The position numbers and the translations under genes are program-made. Positions 36,460 through 43,826 of a DNA stretch of 64,000 bases are shown piece after piece. The stretch lies in assembly GCA_023525915.1 (NCBI GenBank), contig CP026657.1, positions 2,256,001 to 2,320,000 on the forward strand. Reading direction: 5' to 3'. The notes beneath the pieces are model-generated. The model searched no databases, had not been told where the DNA came from, and worked only from the letters and a program-made list of their open reading frames with translations. This DNA is from Acetispira formosa (nom. nud.) (GTDB taxonomy: Bacteria; Desulfobacterota; Desulfarculia; Adiutricales; Adiutricaceae). Position 1 is the first letter of the stretch; the number at the start of each line of letters is the position of its first letter.

Positions 36460-37176
36460 ATGGCCAAAAAGAAACGCGCCAAGGCCGCGCCGCAAACCGA
36501 TACGCCCGCTCCGGCGGCTTTCAATCAGCCCTTTGGCGCTCTGGCCAACATTAAACCAAAGCTGGCTACAGCTGAATTGAAAAAGAAAAGCGCGCCCCCC
36601 CCGCGCCCAACGCCCCCTCCGCCTCCACCGCCGCCCAGCGACGACATCCTCTTTATCAACGAGATGTCTGACGTTGAGCCGATAAAACATAAAGACAAAC
36701 GCCACCAGAAAGCCGAGCCGCTGCCGGTGGCCTGGAAAACACCGGAACTGCCCAATGAAGATCTGGAAGTGCTGCGAAGCCTGTCCGATCTGGTGACTGG
36801 AAAAGCTGAATTCGATTTGACTTACACAGCCGAATACGTCGAAGGCCAGACCAGGGGGCTTCCCCCTACCCTGATGGAACAGCTCAGAGCCGGGCGGATT
36901 CCCTATCAGGACCACCTGGATCTGCACGGCTACACCCTGACCCAGGCCGAAGCCGCGGTCACCCGCTTTATCCTGGATTCCGTGGCCCTGGGGCGCTGCT
37001 GCATCCTGCTCATTCATGGCCGGGGCCTGGGCTCCAAAGACGGCGTTCCCGTGCTGAAACGGTTCCTGGAGGATTTTCTTCTGCGCGGCGCAGCCCGCAA
37101 ATTTATATTGGCTTTCACCACCGCCCGCCCGGTTGACGGCGGTCTCGGAGCCAGCTACATACTGCTCCGCAGTTAA
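36460..37176 (+). CDS. Smr domain protein (MutS2-type C-terminal nuclease fold)
   Basis: 238 residues from the ATG at 36460 (AGGA 8 bases upstream). The N-terminal 60 residues are basic and Pro-rich, with a run of prolines. The Smr domain is at the C-terminus: DHLDLHGYTLTQAEAAVTRF (the DLHGxxxxEA motif) and CILLIHGRGLGSKDGVPVLK (HGxG), then ARPVDGGLGASYILLR. Stand-alone Smr proteins bind or cut branched DNA or RNA. It sits between the PurN-like gene and a DnaA-like gene on one strand, probably one operon. Confidence 0.88.
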   Translation: MAKKKRAKAAPQTDTPAPAAFNQPFGALANIKPKLATAELKKKSAPPPRPTPPPPPPPPSDDILFINEMSDVEPIKHKDKRHQKAEPLPVAWKTPELPNEDLEVLRSLSDLVTGKAEFDLTYTAEYVEGQTRGLPPTLMEQLRAGRIPYQDHLDLHGYTLTQAEAAVTRFILDSVALGRCCILLIHGRGLGSKDGVPVLKRFLEDFLLRGAARKFILAFTTARPVDGGLGASYILLRS

Positions 37177-37221
37177 CACCGGCCGGCCGCGCTGGCGGGG
37201 AAAATTTGGGAAGGATTAGAT

Positions 37222-38238
37222 TTGAGCACTTCCAACGAATATTCGCAATCGTTTGAAAATTTCATTGTTAAAGGCTCCAACCGCTTGGCCTACCTGGCTT
37301 TTCGCGAGTTCGGGACGCCCGATTCCACCATCGCCGGGGTGCGCGGTCTGTTTTTGTCCTCCACCGGCCCTTGGGGAAAGACCCATTTGTTGGAAGCGCT
37401 GTCTTCATCCCTGTCTGCTTCGGGCGCAATGAAAATTCTCAAAATATCAGCCTCAAGGCTGATGGAGGTTCGGGCCGGCGACATTGAAGCTGAAGTAAAC
37501 GATCGCCTGCCCTGGCGCGAATGTGATGCTGTGGTGGTTGATGATGTTCATCTTCTGGCCACCCGGCCGGAGGCCCAATATCTTCTCATCCAAATTTTCG
37601 ACGAAGCTCCGGCCGGTCGGCTGATCTTCAGTGCCACTACTTCGCCGCGCGATTTGAGCGGCCTGAGTGAACCCTTGCGTTCACGTTTGGGCGGCGGCCT
37701 GGTGTTGAAGATTGAGCCGCCGGAGTTTGAGCTTCTAATGGAGCTGGCCGAAGCCAAAGCCGCCCGGCTGAATCTGGCCGCTTCCGAGGAATCGCTGACC
37801 GCTCTGGTCCGGCAGGCCGGTGACGATCCCCGGCAGTTGTCCGGCCTTCTGGAGACTGCCGCCTTTATCATGTCGAAAACCGGCCAGAGCCTGGACGAAG
37901 CGGCCCGGAGGATCTGCCCTGAGACGGCCGGACCGGCCCCGATAGCGGAGCAGATTACCATTGAGACGGTCATGGCCGGAGTGGCGGTGGCTTTTGGGCT
38001 GAAGGTGTCGGACCTGACGGGTCACTCCAAAATCCGGCAGGCGGCCTGGCCGCGCCGGGTAGCCATGTATCTGGCGCGTGAATTGACGACCCTGACCACT
38101 ACCGATATTGGCGATGCCTTTGGCGGGCGTGATCACTCAACGGTGATTCACGCCTTGAAAAAGATTAATGAGGAGCTGAAGAAGCCATCCCAGGCCAAGC
38201 TTGTGGATAACATTCGCCGTTCCATAATGATGGGTTAA
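37222..38238 (+). CDS. DnaA-like AAA+ protein lacking domain I
   Basis: 338 residues, shorter than DnaA (about 450). The start is a TTG with AAGGAT 6 bases upstream. Walker A is LSSTGPWGKTHL (K53), lacking the first Gly of GxxxxGKT; Walker B is AVVVDDVHLL (D107, D108). The end has a clear DnaA domain IV: VSDLTGHSKIRQAAWPRRVAMYLARELT and the signature GGRDHSTVIHALKKI. The oligomerisation domain I is absent. It combines the Hda-like short form with a real DnaA DNA-binding domain, so it is probably a second DnaA-type protein rather than the initiator. No dnaN, gyrB or rpmH is nearby and no cluster of DnaA boxes was seen. Confidence 0.85.
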   Translation: MSTSNEYSQSFENFIVKGSNRLAYLAFREFGTPDSTIAGVRGLFLSSTGPWGKTHLLEALSSSLSASGAMKILKISASRLMEVRAGDIEAEVNDRLPWRECDAVVVDDVHLLATRPEAQYLLIQIFDEAPAGRLIFSATTSPRDLSGLSEPLRSRLGGGLVLKIEPPEFELLMELAEAKAARLNLAASEESLTALVRQAGDDPRQLSGLLETAAFIMSKTGQSLDEAARRICPETAGPAPIAEQITIETVMAGVAVAFGLKVSDLTGHSKIRQAAWPRRVAMYLARELTTLTTTDIGDAFGGRDHSTVIHALKKINEELKKPSQAKLVDNIRRSIMMG

Positions 38239-38314
38239 TAAAAAAGATGAAGAGGGGGGCCTTTCCTGGAAAACCCCTCCACCCCACAAGGGGGCAAAGC
38301 CCCCTTGACCCCCA

Positions 38315-38348
38315 CCGCAATTCCTGAGAAGGAATTTCGGTTTTTTTT
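38315..38348 (+). terminator. Terminator after the DnaA-like gene
   Basis: CCGCAATTCC-TGAGAA-GGAATTTCGG followed by T8; one mismatch in the stem. A close relative lies at 38973-39005, on the other side of the toxin-antitoxin genes. Confidence 0.85.
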
Positions 38349-38460
38349 CGTTTTGGGGCGATATAGGTAAAACCCGGAAGCGGAGCGGATATTTTTATGC
38401 CTGTCGCCCGCCTTGCCAGAGCGCATTACATGTTATATGATATCTTTAAGAGGTGAAACT

Positions 38461-38691
38461 ATGAGCAAGGTGATTGAAAAAATAGCTCCTGGAAGGCCAG
38501 TCTCTCCCTTAACCGCGGGTGATGAACTGCCAACTCCCCCGGTTCCGCCCTGCACGCCGGAAGAGTATGACGAGTGGTTTCATGCCAAGGTTCAGGAAGC
38601 TCTGGACGACCCGCGCCCAAGCATACCCCATGATGAGGCGATGATTCACCTTGAGGGCTTGCTGGAAAGGCGGCGGCGTGACCGCTCTTAG
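38461..38691 (+). CDS. Antitoxin of a ParE-type toxin-antitoxin pair
   Basis: 76 residues from the ATG at 38461 (AGGTG 8 bases upstream). Pro-rich N-terminal half, then CTPEEYDEWFHAKVQEALDD and HDEAMIHLEGLLERRRRD: the EW-x3-KVxEALxDPRP-x-IPHDEA pattern is that of small antitoxins paired with ParE/RelE toxins. The stop lies 14 bases inside the toxin gene, the usual coupling. The DNA-binding part is not obvious at this size. The toxin is frameshifted, so the antitoxin may be a remnant. Confidence 0.8.
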   Translation: MSKVIEKIAPGRPVSPLTAGDELPTPPVPPCTPEEYDEWFHAKVQEALDDPRPSIPHDEAMIHLEGLLERRRRDRS

Positions 38692-38954
38692 GTGGGAAGA
38701 GGCCGCCCTTGATGACTTGGCGGGCATTGTTGATTATATTGAGCAGTTTAATTTTGAGGCGGCACAGGCCTTGAAAGAAGAAATCACCGCCAAGGCCCGC
38801 CTGCTGCCCCTCCATCCACGCCTCTACCGGACAGGAAGACTCACCGGCACCCGCGAAATGGTCATCAGAAAAAAACTTCATAGTGATTTACACTGATCTC
38901 CCAGAAGCACTTACGATTCTGCGAGTTTTACACTGTTCCAAGCAGTGGCCATAA
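38678..38954 (+). pseudogene. ParE-type toxin, frameshifted in an A7 tract
   Basis: From a GTG at 38678 the sequence reads VTALRWEEAALDDLAGIVDYIEQFN, a typical ParE start, to GTREMVIRKKLHSDLH and then a stop. Removing one A from the A7 run near 38869-38875 restores NFIVIYTDLPEALTILRVL and HCSKQWP to a TAA at 38954, giving 91 residues, the normal ParE length and ending (VIYT, ILRVLH). So either the toxin is inactivated by a one-base insertion, or expression needs slippage, or it is a sequencing error. ParE poisons DNA gyrase. Confidence 0.85.
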
Positions 38955-38972
38955 ATTCAGCCCTTGACCCCC

Positions 38973-39005
38973 ACCGCAATTCCTTCCCAGGAATTGCGGT
39001 TTTTC
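38973..39005 (+). terminator. Terminator after the toxin-antitoxin pair
   Basis: ACCGCAATTCC-TTCCCA-GGAATTGCGGT with T5. It is preceded and followed by the same bases as the terminator at 38315. Confidence 0.88.
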
Positions 39006-39007
39006 GT

Positions 39008-39535
39008 TTGGGGGCGGCAAAGGTAAAACCCGGCCGGGCGGGCGGAAAAATTTCTGACGTCGCTCGTAATTTTCTCTGATTCCCGGCCGAGTGGCTTCAT
39101 AAGAGGTTTGTTTGTCCGTGCCCGTCCGGGGAGCAAAATTACGAGCGACTTACAGAAAATTTTCCGCCCGCCCGGCCTAATCAGTGTCGGCGTTTGGTGG
39201 GGTGGCTGTTGCGGTCTTCTTTTGTGAGCCGACCATGTACAGGAGGGCGGGGCGGTGAGATTTCTCCAGAGGGGACCACGATTTTTGCTCCCCGGACGGG
39301 CCACCGGTTTAAGGAAAAGTCCACATTTTAAAAATAGCAGGTCGACCCTGTGGGGGAGACGGAGCGCCAGCGACTGGTTTTGAGGCCATAAAAGCCGCTC
39401 GCGAAGCAAAAACCACGCTTTTTGCGTAGCTGACGGGCCCCCAGTTTAAGGGAAAAAGCCATACTTAAAATCGCTCCACTATGGAGATATCTCACCGCCT
39501 CGCCCTCCGGGTTTTACCCTAAGCCCTTTTCAAGC
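39008..39535. repeat. Family 4 composite palindromic repeat, locus 3, interrupted
   Basis: Module A at 39031-39178, spacer with CAGTGTCGGCGTTTGG, module B at 39242-39508. Module B is split: after GCTCCCCGGACGGGC a family 2 repeat (39303-39475) replaces the apical part, and the sequence resumes at CACTATGGAGATATCTCACC. The 854-base gap 38955-39808 holds these repeats plus the promoter and leader of the next gene. Confidence 0.85.
39303..39475. repeat. Family 2 MITE-like repeat inside family 4
   Basis: Contains AAAATAGCAGGTCGACC, GACGGAGCGCCAGCGACTGG, TCGCGAAGCAAAAACCACGC and TTTTTGCGTAGCTG, the family 2 landmarks in order. The terminal inverted repeats are eroded. It has replaced about 60 bases of module B. 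Confidence 0.82.
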
Positions 39536-39563
39536 AATAGCCCTGGCCCGCCAAAACATCTTC

Positions 39564-39592
39564 TTGACTTTTATTAATGGCCGTGATTTACT
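39564..39592 (+). promoter_or_regulatory. Sigma-70-type promoter of leader copy B
   Basis: TTGACT, 17 bases, TTTACT with upstream TG, identical in layout to copy A at 21292-21320. Confidence 0.7.
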
Positions 39593-39598
39593 TCTTTG

Positions 39599-39808
39599 TG
39601 GGAACTGGTAATTCCCGCCGAACATAGTGGGTCTAGTCCCTAGCTACGACTCACATTTGATTGTGTCATTTGCGACACGGTCGGGTGTGAGTTGAATACA
39701 AGACCCTCCGGGGGAATAAAACTTGCGGTCGCCTAGGGGGCCGTTACCAGCGCCCGGCCGTGATATATTCATATCCGGCCTCCAATTCTATTTCAGGAGG
39801 CGCTGAAC
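39599..39808 (+). promoter_or_regulatory. Candidate structured leader RNA, copy B
   Basis: Stems: GTGGGAA/TTCCCGC (39599-39622), GACTCAC/GTGAGTT around GTGTC-ATTTGC-GACAC, and the stacked hairpin GGCCG-T-GATAT-ATTC-ATATC-CGGCC (39756-39780). The last three bases of that hairpin also belong to GCCTCC (39778-39783), which can pair with GGAGGC (39796-39801) over the Shine-Dalgarno sequence. The two structures exclude each other, as in a translational riboswitch. Copy A keeps both. Confidence 0.65.
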
Positions 39809-40186
39809 ATGTATTCACCCCCACGCAGACGAGCCGGAACTGTAATTTTCAATTACAAGTTAGCCAACAGACTGATTTCCCAGCTTCAAAGAGATTCCAA
39901 AGAGCTAGAACTTTTTTTTCGAACCTACCAAAGAGCGTATCTTCGCTTTCGCAAGAATTACCTCAAAATTTTCCAAATTGTTGACGATGGAAATGCTCCA
40001 TTAAATCCACAGCCAACGGATCGGCAGTTGGACATTCTTATTCATATCGCCGACGAGTTAAGCTTTAAAGAGCTGCTGACGGACCCTGTATGGTTTTTGA
40101 AGAAATACAACAGCTTCGCGGTTGAAGCCACTGACCGGCTGGTCTCTTATCTTAATAAAATAAAGAGGCTGAAAAAAATAGGATAG
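39809..40186 (+). CDS. Small basic helical protein behind structured leader, copy B
   Basis: 125 residues, ATG with AGGAGG 8 bases upstream. The N-terminus is basic (MYSPPRRRAG), the rest predicts four or five helices: YKLANRLISQLQRDSKELELFF, RTYQRAYLRFRKNYLKIFQIV, DRQLDILIHIADELSF, DPVWFLKKYNSFAVEATDRLVSYLNKIKRL (given as separate segments). It shares ELE-x6-TYxRxYxRxxxN and TDRL with copy A. Strongly basic helical proteins of this size often bind RNA; that is only a suggestion. I do not recognise the family. The composition is more AT-rich than its neighbours. Confidence 0.7.
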   Translation: MYSPPRRRAGTVIFNYKLANRLISQLQRDSKELELFFRTYQRAYLRFRKNYLKIFQIVDDGNAPLNPQPTDRQLDILIHIADELSFKELLTDPVWFLKKYNSFAVEATDRLVSYLNKIKRLKKIG

Positions 40187-40253
40187 GCGGTTTGAGCAGT
40201 GATATAATTATCACCAGCCAGGCCATAACATTGCGCCGCAACCGTCAAATGAC

Positions 40254-40279
40254 AAAACCCGCCTTGACGGCGGGTTTTT
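40254..40279. terminator. Bidirectional terminator
   Basis: AAAACCCGCC-TTGA-CGGCGGGTTTTT (stem with CCCGCC/GGCGGG), serving leader gene B on one side and pgsA on the other. Confidence 0.88.
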
Positions 40280-40304
40280 CATTCGTCCTTCTTCGAACTC
40301 TGCT

Positions 40305-40880
40305 TCAGTCTTTGGAAGCTTTCATAAAGCCGATAAAATATTGCGCGCCGGACCAATAGGTAATGACCAACGCCAGATAGAGTATCACCGTGCCCACCGC
40401 CGCCGTGTCGGCCCACAATAGAGGGAAGTGCCACAAGAGACAAAAGAGGGCGATGTTCTGGGCCAGGGTCTTCCGCTTGCCTCCGGCCGAAGCGTCTATC
40501 ACCAATCCGCGCTCCGCCGCAATGGCCCGCAGTCCCGTGACGGCCGTCTCCCGCGCGATAATCAGGAAAACCACCCAGGCTTCAACCCGGCCGAGGGGGA
40601 TGAGCATTATCAGGGCAGCCGAAACCAGAAGCTTGTCGGCCAGGGGGTCAAGGAACTTGCCAAGCGTACTGACCAAATTGTATTTGCGGGCCAGGTGGCC
40701 GTCGAGAAGGTCGGTTAACGCGGCAATCAGATAGACCGTGGCGCAAATGGCCGAGACGCAGGGGCCGCCATCGTTGTAAATCGTAAACAGAATTATTATG
40801 ACCGGCACAGCCAGAAGACGGGTCATGGTGATTATGTTGGGCAAGGCAGGGTGCTCTTGAACGATCTTGTTCCAGTCCAT
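40305..40880 (-). CDS. pgsA: CDP-diacylglycerol-glycerol-3-phosphate 3-phosphatidyltransferase
   Basis: 191 residues with about five membrane segments. The CDP-alcohol motif is complete: D60-G61-x2-A64-R65-x8-G74-x3-D78-x3-D82 in LLDGHLARKYNLVSTLGKFLDPLADK (split here: LLDGHLARKYN, LVSTLGKFLDPLADK). It makes phosphatidylglycerol phosphate, the first step toward phosphatidylglycerol and cardiolipin, in the inner membrane. It follows the first lytic transglycosylase by 30 bases on the same strand. Confidence 0.93.
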   Translation of the reverse strand: MDWNKIVQEHPALPNIITMTRLLAVPVIIILFTIYNDGGPCVSAICATVYLIAALTDLLDGHLARKYNLVSTLGKFLDPLADKLLVSAALIMLIPLGRVEAWVVFLIIARETAVTGLRAIAAERGLVIDASAGGKRKTLAQNIALFCLLWHFPLLWADTAAVGTVILYLALVITYWSGAQYFIGFMKASKD

Positions 40881-40910
40881 AAATATCTCCGCAAGGGCCG
40901 TGTGCGTGCT

Positions 40911-41489
40911 TCAGGTTGATGTGGGAAATTGACGCTGGTATTTTTTATAATTGTTCATAACGATTTTTACATAACTTTTCGTCTCGGCTATATTGGGTAT
41001 GCCGCCGTGGCGGGCCACCCTCCCCGGCCCGGCATTGTAGGCGGCCAGAGCCAGGCTCACGTCGCCGCCGAAGCGGTCAAGCATCAGGCGCAGATAACGG
41101 CTGCCGCCCATGATGTTCTGCCGGGGATCGAAGGGGTTCCGGCAGCCCATATCGCGGGCCGTGCCCGGCATAAGCTGCATCAGACCCTGTGCCCCGGCGT
41201 GAGAGACGGCTTTGGGGTTGAAAGCTGATTCAGCCTTTATCACCGCCATTATCAGGGCCGGCTCCAGATCGTATTTAACTGACGCGGCCATAACGTGGGC
41301 CATCATGTTTTCGTGGTTGAAATCCATTTCTTCAATGATCAGATTTTCCACATAAACCACAATGTCGTCAAGGCCTGTCAAAGCCTCATCTCGAAAAAGC
41401 CACAAGAATGACAGCGCGGTGGCCAACATCAGGCAGGCAGCTGTTTTTCCGCCCGATTTGGCTGGAGGCTGGCTGTATCGGCCGCTCAT
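40911..41489 (-). CDS. Lytic transglycosylase, SLT domain, short paralogue
   Basis: 192 residues. N-terminal membrane segment (TAACLMLATALSFLWLF), then an SLT/goose lysozyme-type domain: catalytic Glu in KAESAFNPKAVS, GAQGLMQLMPGTARDMG, NPFDPRQNIMGGSRYLRLML and ALAAYNAGPGRVAR. It cleaves murein between MurNAc and GlcNAc with formation of the anhydro end. The downstream half is near-identical to the neighbouring 447-residue protein (same MQLMPGTARDMGC and NIMGGSRYLRLML), so the two arose by tandem duplication. Confidence 0.9.
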   Translation of the reverse strand: MSGRYSQPPAKSGGKTAACLMLATALSFLWLFRDEALTGLDDIVVYVENLIIEEMDFNHENMMAHVMAASVKYDLEPALIMAVIKAESAFNPKAVSHAGAQGLMQLMPGTARDMGCRNPFDPRQNIMGGSRYLRLMLDRFGGDVSLALAAYNAGPGRVARHGGIPNIAETKSYVKIVMNNYKKYQRQFPTST

Positions 41490-41507
41490 ATCTCCCCCTT
41501 TGCCATG

Positions 41508-42851
41508 TTAAAACTGGCCCCGGTATTTGTCATAATTTCTCATGACTATCACCACGTAATTTTTCGTCTCCGGGATGTCTGGCACCCGCCAGCGGCGGGC
41601 CACCCGCTCCGGCCCGGCGTTGTAGGCGGCCAGGGCCAGGGTCACATCGCCGCCGAAGCGATTGAGCATCAGGCGCAGATAGCGGCTGCCGCCCATGATG
41701 TTCTGCCGGGGATCGAAGGGATCGCGGCAGCCCATATCGCGGGCCGTGCCGGGCATAAGCTGCATCAGCCCCTGTGCCCCGGCCCAGGAGACGGCCTGGG
41801 AATCGAAAGCCGATTCCGATTTGATCACGGCCGCGATGAGGGCCGGGTCCAGATTGTATATGGCGGCCGCATCCATAATGTGGCCCTGTAGTGTTTTGTG
41901 GGTGAACCTGGTGTTTTTGGGGGCCAGGCCGCGCGTAACGCGCACCTCCGCCGTAAAAAGCCTGTATCGGGGATCGGCCGGGGCGTTGGTCAGGTGTTTG
42001 ACTCCCCGCTCATCCTGAAACATGTAATACGAAATGACCCTGCGTCCGCTGTCCGCCGCTGTCTCCGCGGCGGCGGCCTTTACTTCAGTAACCGGTGGGG
42101 CGGGCGGTTCCGGGACAGGCTCCGGCTCCGGTTTCCAGGCCAGCCAGTAAGGGCGGTTATCCTGTTTTTCCGTCACCCGCCAGTAAGGCACGATAGCCTC
42201 ACCCTTTTCAACCTTCCAGTAAGGGGCGGCCACGGGCAATTTTTCCCTGAGGAAATACGGCCGTTCCGCCTCTTTTTTTTCCACCACCCAATATGGTTTT
42301 TCCCGCTCCGGGGCCGAGGCCGGGCCGACGGCCGTGGCTTCTGCCGCCGTCGGTTCGGCTTTGTTCTGTGCGCCTTTGCTTTCAGTCAGGCGCACCGGCG
42401 TGTCGTCGTCCCGCAGAATAAGGGTCTTGCGGCCCTGGCTGTCGATGAATATGCCGGGCGACGATGTGCCGCCAGCGGAACCCTTTGGGGCCTGGGGATC
42501 ATCGTCGCCCCTGATGACCAGGGTTTTGCCGCCGCTTTTATCCAACTGAATGTAAGGCGAATCCGGCGCGGGCAAAGTGGTCCCGACTTCAGCCGGGGTC
42601 TCCGGCACGGGTTGACCGGCCACCCCCACTTCAACCGTCCAGCCTCCATCCAACGGCGGCGTTGCGGACAATACAGAGGCTGGGGAAGGAGGCTCCGGCG
42701 GCACTGGCGCCGGCGCTTCTTCCAAGGGGGCCGGAGGGGCGCTCTCCGCCGGAGCAAACAGCGCCGGGCTTTCAGCGGCTCTGGCCTCCGTTCCTAAGAA
42801 CATCGTCAGAACCGCCCCGGCCGTCAATATCGCAAGACCCGCCTTTTTCAC
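41508..42851 (-). CDS. Lytic transglycosylase with Pro-rich and 12-residue repeat region
   Basis: 447 residues. Signal peptide (cleavage near ARAAES), a Pro/Ala-rich stretch to about residue 100, two copies of a D-x2-G-x-KTL(V/I)(I/L)R-x-DD-x-P motif (98-120 and 132-153), then five 12-residue units at 185-244 (KPYWVVEKKEAE, RPYFLREKLPVA, APYWKVEKGEAI, VPYWRVTEKQDN, RPYWLAWKPEPE). The SLT domain fills residues 315-447 with catalytic E346 (KSESAFDSQAVS). The aromatic units look like a wall- or sugar-binding tether, an inference. A DUF4124-like FQDERGVKHLTNAPAD segment precedes the SLT domain. It is upstream of the short paralogue. Confidence 0.9.
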   Translation of the reverse strand: MKKAGLAILTAGAVLTMFLGTEARAAESPALFAPAESAPPAPLEEAPAPVPPEPPSPASVLSATPPLDGGWTVEVGVAGQPVPETPAEVGTTLPAPDSPYIQLDKSGGKTLVIRGDDDPQAPKGSAGGTSSPGIFIDSQGRKTLILRDDDTPVRLTESKGAQNKAEPTAAEATAVGPASAPEREKPYWVVEKKEAERPYFLREKLPVAAPYWKVEKGEAIVPYWRVTEKQDNRPYWLAWKPEPEPVPEPPAPPVTEVKAAAAETAADSGRRVISYYMFQDERGVKHLTNAPADPRYRLFTAEVRVTRGLAPKNTRFTHKTLQGHIMDAAAIYNLDPALIAAVIKSESAFDSQAVSWAGAQGLMQLMPGTARDMGCRDPFDPRQNIMGGSRYLRLMLNRFGGDVTLALAAYNAGPERVARRWRVPDIPETKNYVVIVMRNYDKYRGQF

Positions 42852-42860
42852 TCGCGCGGC

Positions 42861-43511
42861 TTATTTCCCCGTCACTTTGGCATGGTCGGCCAGAAAGGCG
42901 GCCACGCCTTTGTCAGTGAGCGGGTGGCTGGCCAGCTGCTGAATGACCTTGAAGGGGATGGTGGCGATGTCGGCCCCGATCAGGGCGGATTTCAACACAT
43001 GCTGGGGCGAACGGATGCTGGCCACAATGATTTCAGTCTCAAAGCCGTAATTGGTGAAAATGGCCATAATCTCTTCAATCAGGTCCATGCCGTCGTGGCC
43101 GACGTCGTCCAGCCGCCCGACGAAGGGGCTGACGTAGGCCGCCCCGGCCTTGGCCGCCAGAATGGCCTGAAGCGGCGAGAAAACCAGGGTCTGGTTAACC
43201 TTGATGCCCTCAGCGGCCAGAACGCTGGTGGCTTTCAGGCCGTCCATGGTCAGGGGCAGTTTCACCACAACGTTAGCGGCCAGGGAGGCCAGATGGCGGC
43301 CTTCTTCGATCATGGCCTTGGATTCGGTGGCCAGCACCTCGGCACTGACAGGGCCGGGGGTGATGCCGCAGATGGTTTTGATATGCTCGTCCTGATGGCT
43401 CACGCCTTCCTTGGCCATAAGGCTGGGGTTGGTGGTGACTCCATCCAGAAAGCCATAGGAGGCGGCTTCCCTGATTTCTTCGATGTTGGCCGTGTCGATA
43501 AAGAATTTCAT
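42861..43511 (-). CDS. Transaldolase-like / fructose-6-phosphate aldolase family protein
   Basis: 216 residues, the length of the short TalC/FSA type. Motifs: [43 protein letters not shown] with the Schiff-base Lys, [31 protein letters not shown] (segments around [15 protein letters not shown]). It is either a transaldolase of the pentose phosphate pathway or an aldolase acting on fructose 6-phosphate; sequence alone does not decide. It is 10 bases from the transglycosylase gene on the same strand. Confidence 0.88.
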   Translation of the reverse strand: MKFFIDTANIEEIREAASYGFLDGVTTNPSLMAKEGVSHQDEHIKTICGITPGPVSAEVLATESKAMIEEGRHLASLAANVVVKLPLTMDGLKATSVLAAEGIKVNQTLVFSPLQAILAAKAGAAYVSPFVGRLDDVGHDGMDLIEEIMAIFTNYGFETEIIVASIRSPQHVLKSALIGADIATIPFKVIQQLASHPLTDKGVAAFLADHAKVTGK

Positions 43512-43592
43512 TATACCCTCTGACTGTGAAATAAAAGTTGCGGGGAGGTTTCGCCCGCGAGCGGGTTTTCCTAAAACCTCCCGGCGGTTTGA

Positions 43593-43826
43593 TCAGCGTC
43601 TGGTGGTCAGGAATTTGTCCCGGTTTTCAACGCTGGCAAAATAAAACGTTTCACCCTCGCGGGTGATGCTGACGCTTTCGCTTTTGGGAAAATATAACCC
43701 TGTCTGCGCGTCCCGCACCAGTTCCTGAGTCTCGTTTTCTTCCTCATTGGAGCCGTTGCCCCCATAGCCGCGCACCAGCCAGATAATGAGGTAGAACAAC
43801 AGAGCTATGATGAAAAGTCTTAACAT
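43593..43826 (-). CDS. Small anchored PP0621-type protein without Cys ligands
   Basis: 77 residues. Hydrophobic N-terminus (LFIIALLFYLIIWLV), a short acidic linker, then LVRDAQTGLYFPKSESVSIT and FYFASVENRDKFL. The layout matches the PP0621 family, where the equivalent positions read CPxCGxYVP and CSxxCRDKF; here all Cys are replaced (AQTG, ASVENRDKF), so zinc is not expected. It overlaps folK by 7 bases. Role unknown. Confidence 0.75.
   Translation of the reverse strand: MLRLFIIALLFYLIIWLVRGYGGNGSNEEENETQELVRDAQTGLYFPKSESVSITREGETFYFASVENRDKFLTTRR

Noticed and set aside
38202..38210. Perfect DnaA box (TGTGGATAA) at the end of the DnaA-like gene, as a sign of an origin
   Set aside because: A single nine-base site is expected by chance about once in a window of this size, it lies inside coding sequence, and no cluster or AT-rich unwinding element is next to it.
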